Of a stretch of 5,187 bases of DNA, positions 1 through 3,904 are shown piece by piece (position 1 is the stretch's first letter; every line of letters begins with the position of its first letter). The position numbers and the translations under genes were made by a program. Location: assembly GCA_902806215.1 (NCBI GenBank), contig CADCVT010000355.1, positions 1 through 5,187 of the forward strand, in the 5' to 3' direction. Source of the stretch: an uncultured Solirubrobacteraceae bacterium (GTDB lineage Bacteria; Actinomycetota; Thermoleophilia; Solirubrobacterales; Solirubrobacteraceae). The notes below the pieces were generated by a model. It was not told the origin of the DNA and searched no databases. It was given only the letters and a program-made list of their open reading frames with translations.

Positions 1-10
1 AAGCCGACAT
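1..10 (-). CDS. Start of an unidentified gene running off the left edge (riboswitch-controlled)
   Basis: Only the first three codons are in the window: ATG TCG GCT (Met-Ser-Ala), reading leftwards from position 10. The start is supported by a full-strength Shine-Dalgarno sequence (AAGGAGG, minus strand, 15-21) four bases upstream, and by the c-di-GMP-I riboswitch immediately before it. No function can be read from three residues. In other bacteria, genes behind GEMM-I riboswitches often encode motility, pilus, adhesion, secreted carbohydrate-binding or signalling proteins, so an exported or surface protein is a reasonable guess but only that. The gene lies in the same direction as the glycosidase ending at 280, with a long leader between them, so it probably has its own transcript. 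Confidence 0.6.
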
Positions 11-14
11 CTGT

Positions 15-21
15 CCTCCTT
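15..21 (-). promoter_or_regulatory. Strong Shine-Dalgarno site for the left-edge gene
   Basis: The minus strand reads AAGGAGG, then ACAG, then ATG. It is the only near-perfect anti-16S match at a start codon in this window and fixes the start at position 10. Five of its bases (GGAGG) are complementary to CCTCC at 77-81 (minus) in the third helix region of the riboswitch, which could be part of a translational switch. Confidence 0.75.
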
Positions 22-43
22 GACGAGAGCTGATGCGGAAATC

Positions 44-134
44 ACCGAGCCGGTAGCTGAGCCACCTCTCCGGGATGGAGGCCTCTGGCTTTGCGTCCCC
101 GCCTCACGACGGAGTTGCCTTTATTCGTCTCGAT
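44..134 (-). promoter_or_regulatory. Class I cyclic-di-GMP riboswitch (GEMM-I)
   Basis: Read on the minus strand, this stretch carries the GEMM-I hallmarks in order. First is the 5' AGGCAA segment (115-120). Next is a seven-pair helix (108-114 with 97-103) closed by a GTGA loop (104-107), a GNRA tetraloop as expected for the tertiary contact of this class. Then comes the signature GGGACGCAAAGCC (87-99). A variable second arm follows (about 66-86), and finally GTGGCTCAGCTACC (52-65), which aligns without gaps to the Vibrio Vc2 3' segment GUAGCGGGGUUACC as I remember it. An outer helix can form between ATCGAG (129-134) and CTCGGT (44-49). The aptamer ends about 22 nt before the Shine-Dalgarno site of the left-edge gene. 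There is no poly-U terminator between them, so control is more likely at translation than by intrinsic termination. The family is recognised from memory, not from a covariance search; exact ends are approximate. Confidence 0.85.
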
Positions 135-145
135 TCGAGGCTTCA

Positions 146-162
146 GAAGACATCCGGTCTTC
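146..162 (-). other. Perfect 6-bp hairpin in the riboswitch leader
   Basis: The minus strand reads GAAGAC-CGGAT-GTCTTC, six pairs with a five-base loop, lying between the putative promoter and the aptamer. It is not followed by a U-run. It could be a 5' stabilising stem of the leader RNA or a U-less terminator for read-through from the glycosidase gene. The sequence does not decide between these. Confidence 0.4.
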
Positions 163-176
163 CTGCCTCGGACGGC

Positions 177-204
177 ATAGTGCCCCGTATTTCGGCGTTG
201 TCCA
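177..204 (-). promoter_or_regulatory. Possible sigma-A-type promoter for the riboswitch transcript
   Basis: On the minus strand TGGACA (199-204, five of six matches to TTGACA) is followed after 16 bp by CACTAT (177-182, which keeps the key A2 and T6 of the -10 box). Transcription would start near position 170, leaving a leader of about 160 nt that includes the whole aptamer. The -10 lacks its first T, so this is a candidate only. Confidence 0.35.
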
Positions 205-279
205 CACAACTCGACACCTGTTCGAGATCCCGAGCTTTGCGCTCAAGTTCGCCGGAGAGCGGGTATCGACGGTGGTCGC

Positions 280-1686
280 CTAACGGCAGCGCTTGCGCAC
301 GACCCGACCGCCGAAGCGCACGCTGATCGAACGAGCCCGTGTGCGGACCGTGATCGCGAACGGCCGGCGCCGGTCGACCACCGGCCGACGCCCCCGGACG
401 CGGACCGTGACCTTCGAGATCCGCGTCGTTCCCTCGACGACGTGCGCGCGCAGACGGCCGCGGCGGCAGTGCAGGTGCATGGTCGCCGCGCGCGTGCGTA
501 TGCCCGCGCGGCGCTCGGCGGCAGGGCCCCCGCCGGGCGCCTCCGAGAAGCCGAGCTCGGGGTCCTCGTCGCCCCTCCGCGCACGCGCCCCGAACAGCCG
601 GCGCACCACCTCGAAGGCCGGCTTCTCGCTGTAGTCGTCGCGCAGCAGTCCGTAGCGGACCTGGTAGTTCGGCGACGTCGAGTCCCCGTCGCGCAGGTTG
701 AACCACCGGTAGTCGCTGACGTTGTAGGTCCCGCGGAAGTCGTCGACCGCGCGGAACAGCGTCTCCGCGACGACGGCCTGCTGCTCCTCCGGACGCGACG
801 GGCTCGTCGGCCAGCCGTTCTCCTCGATGTGGATCGGGACAGACTCGGGGATCCCGGGGGTCTTGAGGTAACAGCGGAACGAGCTCATCGCGTTGACCAT
901 CCCGTCGCGCTCCTCGCCGGGTGCCTCGGCCGGCGGGAAGAACGTGCCCGGGTACGCGTCGAGCCCGACCCAGTCGACCGCGTCGACGAACGCCTTGCCG
1001 CCGCGGTCACGCACGCCGTTCCAGAAGCTCTGCTCACTCGCGGGATCGGTCCGGTAGGCCCAGTTGAACCCGATCTCGAGCTGCGAGAACCCGCGCTTGC
1101 GCTTCTCGTCCTGCGCGGCGATGACGCCCTTGACGAGCGCGTCGCGCGCGCCCTCGTAGGAGCCGTCCGACGAGTCGGGCGAGAAGGTCAGGTTCACCTC
1201 GTTGGTCACCTGGATCGCGACGACGCGCGGGTTCGCGCCGAACCGCCGGACGACATCACGGACGTGCGCGGTCCACGCGTCGATGTCGCCCTCCTGCTCC
1301 GGGCTCGGGTGGTAGCGCAGCTGCAGTTCGACGAGGAAGCCCTCGCGGGTGTACCGGTCGGCGAGCGCGAGGAACCGCTTGACGCCCTCCTCCCCGTCGG
1401 ACCAGAAGAACCGGTGCAGCCGCAGCACGAACGGGGCGCCGTCCGGGCGGAGCTTCGTGAGCGCCGCCAGATGGCGGACCGGGTCCTCTGGCGTGCGCGG
1501 CGGCGCCGGCCCGCTGCCGAGCTGCCCGGTCTGCACGCCCGGGGTGATGCCGACGCGCAGCGCCGGGCCCGGCTTCTGCGGCACGCCCTCGGCCTCGGTC
1601 TGCCCGACGCAGCCGGGGTCCTCCTGCGCCGCGGCGGGCGCGGCGAGGGCGAGCAGGAGCGCGGTGACGGCGACGGCGAACCTCAT
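280..1686 (-). CDS. Secreted clan GH-A glycoside hydrolase with Arg-rich C-terminal module
   Basis: A 468-residue exported enzyme predicted to cleave a beta-linked polysaccharide outside the cell by a retaining double-displacement mechanism. Residues 1-20 form a signal peptide (Met-Arg, a hydrophobic Val/Ala/Leu core, then AAA just before Gln21). The catalytic (beta/alpha)8 barrel covers about 42-365. The acid/base is probably Glu163 in TNEVN and the nucleophile Glu289 in HIEENGWPT, resembling the ENG motif of clan A enzymes. GLDAYPG (241-247) and RWFNLRDGD (327-335) look like barrel strands lining the active site. Residues 366-468 form a very basic tail with two Cys (406 and 467) and a weak Ig-like pattern (VTVRVRGRRPVVDRRRPFAITV region), perhaps for binding acidic wall polymers. 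The exact GH family and substrate cannot be told; cellulase- or glucanase-like is possible. The ATG at 1686 is favoured because it opens the signal peptide. No clear Shine-Dalgarno precedes it. Confidence 0.82.
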   Translation of the reverse strand: MRFAVAVTALLLALAAPAAAQEDPGCVGQTEAEGVPQKPGPALRVGITPGVQTGQLGSGPAPPRTPEDPVRHLAALTKLRPDGAPFVLRLHRFFWSDGEEGVKRFLALADRYTREGFLVELQLRYHPSPEQEGDIDAWTAHVRDVVRRFGANPRVVAIQVTNEVNLTFSPDSSDGSYEGARDALVKGVIAAQDEKRKRGFSQLEIGFNWAYRTDPASEQSFWNGVRDRGGKAFVDAVDWVGLDAYPGTFFPPAEAPGEERDGMVNAMSSFRCYLKTPGIPESVPIHIEENGWPTSPSRPEEQQAVVAETLFRAVDDFRGTYNVSDYRWFNLRDGDSTSPNYQVRYGLLRDDYSEKPAFEVVRRLFGARARRGDEDPELGFSEAPGGGPAAERRAGIRTRAATMHLHCRRGRLRAHVVEGTTRISKVTVRVRGRRPVVDRRRPFAITVRTRARSISVRFGGRVVRKRCR

Positions 1687-1704
1687 GGCACAGCGAATCG
1701 TGCC
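1687..1704. repeat. Inverted repeat touching the glycosidase start codon
   Basis: GGCAC (1687-1691) and GTGCC (1700-1704) flank an 8-bp spacer. On the minus strand the repeat ends exactly at the base before the ATG of the glycosidase. It could be an operator, or a hairpin in the short 5' leader that hides the start. A 5-bp arm in GC-rich DNA can also arise by chance. Confidence 0.35.
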
Positions 1705-1733
1705 GCGACGGGGGCGAGTCTGCGCCGTTCAGC

Positions 1734-1745
1734 CCCTCATGAGGG
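1734..1745. repeat. Perfect 12-bp palindrome one base before the alkyltransferase-like start
   Basis: CCCTCATGAGGG is a gapless perfect palindrome ending one base before the ATG at 1747. Its right arm contains GAGGG, which resembles a Shine-Dalgarno core but lies too close (one base) to work normally. It is more likely an operator half-site pair in the 60-bp divergent promoter region, or chance. Confidence 0.45.
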
Positions 1746-1746
1746 C

Positions 1747-2073
1747 ATGGACACCGACAAGCTCCGCGCCGTCCTCGAGACGGTCCCTGCCGGCCGCTGG
1801 GTCAGCTACGCCGACGTCGTCGCCGCGATCGGCGCGCCGCCCGCCGCCGTGCGGGCCCTCAACCAGCAGCTCGTCCGCCACGAGCTGCCGAACGCCCACC
1901 GCGTCCTGCGCAGCGACGGCAGCGTGTCGCCCGCCGCACTGGGTGAGCCCGACGCCGTCCGCGCAAGGCTCGACGGCGAGGGGCTCGCGTTCGACGACGA
2001 CGACCGCGCCGCGCAGGACCAGCGCGTCCGGCCCGAGCCGATCGGGACGGTCGAGGCGCTCGCTCCTCGCTAG
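1747..2073 (+). CDS. Alkyltransferase-like (ATL/MGMT-fold) DNA repair protein lacking the acceptor Cys
   Basis: This 108-residue protein matches the DNA-binding C-terminal domain of O6-alkylguanine-DNA alkyltransferases. GRWVSYADVVAAIG (16-29) is the conserved opening helix-turn region, with Tyr21 at the place of the base-flipping Tyr. Arg36 aligns with the arginine finger of MGMT, although the stretch to the active site is three residues shorter. PNAHRV (48-53) stands where MGMT has PCHRV, so the methyl-accepting Cys is Ala50. GSVSPAALGEPDAVRARLDGEGLAF (58-82) resembles the tail of Atl1. ATL proteins do not transfer alkyl groups; they bind and flip O6-alkylguanine and hand the lesion to nucleotide excision repair. 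The acidic, polar last 25 residues are an extension. I chose ATG 1747 because homology begins there. It has no well-spaced Shine-Dalgarno and no visible -10 at leaderless spacing. It is divergent from the glycosidase and convergent with trxA. Confidence 0.8.
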   Translation: MDTDKLRAVLETVPAGRWVSYADVVAAIGAPPAAVRALNQQLVRHELPNAHRVLRSDGSVSPAALGEPDAVRARLDGEGLAFDDDDRAAQDQRVRPEPIGTVEALAPR

Positions 2074-2080
2074 GCGAGGA
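2064..2080. terminator. Bidirectional hairpin over the shared stop codons of the ATL gene and trxA
   Basis: TCCTCGC-TAG-GCGAGGA forms seven perfect base pairs with the three-base loop TAG, which is itself the stop codon of the plus-strand gene. The minus-strand stop of trxA (2070-2072) lies in the same loop and stem edge. The hairpin is equally stable in both RNAs and sits where both transcripts should end. No T-run follows on either side, so this would be a U-less terminator of the kind often proposed in actinobacteria. A role in 3' end protection is the alternative. Confidence 0.5.
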
Positions 2081-2393
2081 CGGGCTCGAGCTCGGCCTCG
2101 AGCTTCTTCTTCGGGTAGGCGCCGACGATCGTCTTGGCGGCCTGGCCGTGCTTGAAGACGATCATCGTCGGGATCGACATGACGCCGTACTGGGCGGCCG
2201 TCTGCTGGTTCTCGTCGACGTTGAGCTTGACGATGCGCAGGTCCTGGCGCTCGCCGGCGATCTCCTCGAGCACCGGGGCGACCACGCGGCACGGGCCGCA
2301 CCAGGGGGCCCAGAAGTCGACGAGGACCGGCTGCTCGGACTCGAGCACCTCGGCCTGGAAGTTCGTGTCGGTGACGTTGAGGAGGTCGCTCAT
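2070..2393 (-). CDS. trxA: Thioredoxin
   Basis: A complete classical thioredoxin of 107 residues, the usual size, acting in the cytoplasm as a dithiol reductant for ribonucleotide reductase, peroxiredoxins and other targets and recharged by thioredoxin reductase. Visible family features are FWAPWCGPC (27-35) with redox Cys32 and Cys35, the buried Asp26, Lys56 as its partner, the cis-proline loop SIPT (Pro75) and Gly91 in the C-terminal strand. The ATG at 2393 gives the standard MSDLLNVTD-type opening. It is the last gene of a right-to-left cluster, 8 bp after the SpoIIM-family stop, and a TATAGT box at leaderless spacing suggests a promoter of its own as well. A GGGGG stretch (2396-2400) is the only Shine-Dalgarno-like sequence. 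Its stop overlaps that of the convergent gene by four bases. Confidence 0.97.
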   Translation of the reverse strand: MSDLLNVTDTNFQAEVLESEQPVLVDFWAPWCGPCRVVAPVLEEIAGERQDLRIVKLNVDENQQTAAQYGVMSIPTMIVFKHGQAAKTIVGAYPKKKLEAELEPVLA

Positions 2394-2400
2394 GACCCCC

Positions 2401-2406
2401 ACTATA
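2401..2406 (-). promoter_or_regulatory. Candidate -10 box for an internal, possibly leaderless trxA promoter
   Basis: The minus strand reads TATAGT, one mismatch from TATAAT, ending seven bases before the trxA ATG. Transcription from it would start at or next to the A of the start codon. The box includes the TAG stop of the SpoIIM-family gene. I see no good -35 at 16-18 bp. Confidence 0.45.
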
Positions 2407-3103
2407 CGAAGTGAAGCGCCCGCAGGATCGACGGGGTCACGAAGGCCTCGACGGCCGCCGCGGCCAGCACCACCGGCAGCGCGATCAGCGTCGTCGCGAT
2501 CGTCGCCGCGAGCAGCTGATCCCACGCCTTCGCGCGTGCGGCGATGAGCCACGCGGCGAGCGGCAGGAACAACGCTGCGAGCTCGGGGATCGCGTGCGGC
2601 GTCAGCGCGAGCAAGAAGAGCACGGGCGAGACCTCGAACTGCCCGGCCAGCGTCGAGAGGCGAGCGCCGAGCGCGTAGGACTGGGTCGCGAGCGAGAACA
2701 GCGTCGCGCAGGCCACGAAGGCGATCGCGGCGGGGCCCGCCTTGTCGTGCAGCCAGCGCCACCACCCGTGGTAGGACTCGGCCTCGCGCGGGAGCGACGA
2801 CTTCGCGATGAACCCGGCCACGCAGGCCATCGCGTGGAGCGCGAGCACGAGGAGGTTGCGCCCGAAGATCGCCCAGACGTCCTCCATCGTCCCCAGCGAC
2901 GTCAGACCCGGCAGGCCGACGACCGTCGGGTCCGCCGGCAGGGTGGAGCCGACGACGGCGACGGCCGCGAGCAGCAGCACGGCGACCGCGACGCTGACGG
3001 CGACCCAGGAGCCGAGGATCCGGAACGGCTCGCGGTTCCACGCGGCGAGCGTGTCGCGTGTGTCCGCCCAGCCGTCGACGAGAGCGAGCTCGCGGTGGTT
3101 CAC
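2402..3103 (-). CDS. SpoIIM-family (stage II sporulation protein M-like) integral membrane protein
   Basis: A 233-residue membrane protein with about five transmembrane segments near 32-53, 79-101, 124-143, 160-189 and 199-222. The match to the SpoIIM family (formerly DUF95) rests on TPHAIPELAALFLPLAAWL (168-186), like the HG-x-x-E-L-P-A signature in a membrane helix, and AAAVEAFVTP (215-224), like the closing E-A-F-x-T-P. SpoIIM in Bacillus works in engulfment, but most relatives, including those in non-sporulating actinobacteria, have no known function. The GTG start at 3103 shares GTGA with the TGA stop of the mannosyltransferase gene, so translation is probably coupled. No later in-frame start keeps the first membrane segment, and no separate Shine-Dalgarno stands out. 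The protein may serve the same membrane process as the upstream mannosyltransferase; this is inference from the coupling. Confidence 0.75.
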   Translation of the reverse strand: MNHRELALVDGWADTRDTLAAWNREPFRILGSWVAVSVAVAVLLLAAVAVVGSTLPADPTVVGLPGLTSLGTMEDVWAIFGRNLLVLALHAMACVAGFIAKSSLPREAESYHGWWRWLHDKAGPAAIAFVACATLFSLATQSYALGARLSTLAGQFEVSPVLFLLALTPHAIPELAALFLPLAAWLIAARAKAWDQLLAATIATTLIALPVVLAAAAVEAFVTPSILRALHFV

Positions 3104-3882
3104 ATCCGGGGCATCGGCGGCTTGACCGCCTCGGCACCGGCGCCCTGGACGGACGGCGTAGGCGCACGGCGCCGCAACTGCGGCAGGAGGACCACGGCCT
3201 CGCGCCCGATCTTCCAGTTCATCTTCGAGCGGCCGCGCTCGCGCTCGCGGAAGGTGATCGGCACCTCGACCACCCGGAACCCGCGCTGGAGCGCGCGGTA
3301 GGTCAGCTCGACCTGGAACGCGTAGCCCTTCGAGCGCACGGTCGCCAGGTCGATCGACTCGAGCACCTCGCGCCGGAAGCACTTGAAGCCGCCGGTGAGG
3401 TCGCGGATCCGGACCGACAGCACCGCGCGCGCGTAGAAGCAGCCGCTCCGGCTGACGAGCTGCCGGCTGCGGCTCCAGTTCGACACGCCGCCGCCGGGGA
3501 CGTATCGCGAGCCGAGCGCGAGGTCCGCGCCGTCGTCGACGGCGGCGATGAGCCGCTCGACGTCGTTGGGACCGTGCGAGAAGTCCGAGTCCATCTCGAG
3601 GACGAGGTCCGCGCCGTTGGCCAGCGCGCGGGCGAAGCCGGCGAGGTAGGCGGGCCCGAGACCCTGCGGCTTGGGGCGGTGCATCACCTCGACGACCGCG
3701 ATCTCGGCCGCGAGGCGGTCGGCGATCTCGCCCGTGCCGTCCGGCGATCCGTCGTCGACGATCAGGATGCGGTGACCGTCGCAGCGGCTGCGCTCCAGCA
3801 CTGGCAGCACGGAACGGACGATGGCCTCGATGTTCTCGGCCTCGTCGTACGTCGGCAGGATGAGCCAGGCCGTTCCCCGCAT
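3100..3882 (-). CDS. Polyprenol monophosphomannose synthase-like glycosyltransferase (GT2, DPM1/Ppm1 type)
   Basis: A 260-residue GT-A enzyme expected to transfer mannose from GDP-mannose to polyprenyl phosphate at the inner face of the membrane, making the lipid-linked donor for extracytoplasmic mannosylation of proteins and glycans. DPM1/Ppm1 signatures run in order: LPTYDEAENI (9-18), IVDDGSPDGT (41-50), PQGLGPAYLAGF (72-83), the metal-binding MDSDFSHGP (97-105, DxD as Asp98/Asp100), GSRYVPGGGVSNW (124-136), DLTGGFKCFRREVL (161-174), KGYAFQVEL (185-193) and EVPITFRERERGRSKM (206-221). There is no C-terminal membrane anchor, unlike yeast-type DPM1, and no fused Lnt domain as in mycobacterial Ppm1. 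Other lipid-phosphate sugars such as glucose cannot be fully excluded. The ATG at 3882 begins directly before the first strand. It is the first gene of the minus-strand cluster and divergent from polX by 22 bp. Confidence 0.9.
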   Translation of the reverse strand: MRGTAWLILPTYDEAENIEAIVRSVLPVLERSRCDGHRILIVDDGSPDGTGEIADRLAAEIAVVEVMHRPKPQGLGPAYLAGFARALANGADLVLEMDSDFSHGPNDVERLIAAVDDGADLALGSRYVPGGGVSNWSRSRQLVSRSGCFYARAVLSVRIRDLTGGFKCFRREVLESIDLATVRSKGYAFQVELTYRALQRGFRVVEVPITFRERERGRSKMNWKIGREAVVLLPQLRRRAPTPSVQGAGAEAVKPPMPRM

Positions 3883-3892
3883 CGCGGCGACG

Positions 3893-3898
3893 TAATGT
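3893..3898 (+). promoter_or_regulatory. Candidate -10 box placing the polX start at its transcript's 5' end
   Basis: TAATGT fits the TAnnnT pattern of actinobacterial -10 boxes and ends six bases before the GTG at 3905, the spacing expected for a leaderless mRNA. TAA at 3893-3895 is also the in-frame stop that limits how far upstream polX can begin. No convincing -35 is seen. Confidence 0.5.
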
Positions 3899-3899
3899 A
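3894..3899 (-). promoter_or_regulatory. Candidate -10 box for the mannosyltransferase cluster, overlapping the polX -10
   Basis: The minus strand reads TACATT, another TAnnnT match, ending 11 bases before the ATG at 3882, so the leader would be about 4-5 nt. It shares five bases with the plus-strand box at 3893-3898. The two divergent promoters could therefore not be occupied at once. No good -35 is visible. Confidence 0.4.
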
Positions 3900-3904
3900 G
3901 AGGC

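Larger units (their letters stand above)
135..279. other. Non-coding leader/intergenic stretch upstream of the riboswitch
   Basis: This gap between the glycosidase stop and the riboswitch is visibly less GC-rich than the flanking genes, and I see no convincing gene in it on either strand. It holds a possible promoter (177-204), a perfect hairpin (146-162), and two weaker inverted repeats: CTCGA(N7)TCGAG at 210-226, and a 4-bp stem (GAGC/GCTC) around 233-245. None is followed by a T-tract in either direction, so no terminator for the glycosidase gene can be assigned with certainty. The inverted repeat at 210-226 is the closest candidate. Confidence 0.5.

Noticed and set aside
210..226. Inverted repeat CTCGA(N7)TCGAG as terminator of the glycosidase gene
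   Set aside because: The stem is only five pairs and no T-run follows in the minus-strand direction, so it is mentioned but not called.
20..283. Plus-strand open frame at the left edge
   Set aside because: It runs antisense through the riboswitch and leader, has no recognisable domain, and its composition does not fit the host's coding pattern.
1739..1741. Alternative ATG for the ATL gene inside the palindrome
   Set aside because: It is in another frame and gives a Ser/Arg-rich sequence with no family match.
442..1746. Long plus-strand open frame continuous with the ATL gene
   Set aside because: This part lies opposite the glycosidase and is low-complexity Arg/Val/Glu-rich. Family similarity starts only at Met 1747, so the upstream part is a GC-rich shadow frame.
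2394..3167. Upstream extension of thioredoxin in the same frame
   Set aside because: It overlaps the SpoIIM-family gene in another frame and is Arg-rich without domains. Thioredoxin has its normal length from ATG 2393.
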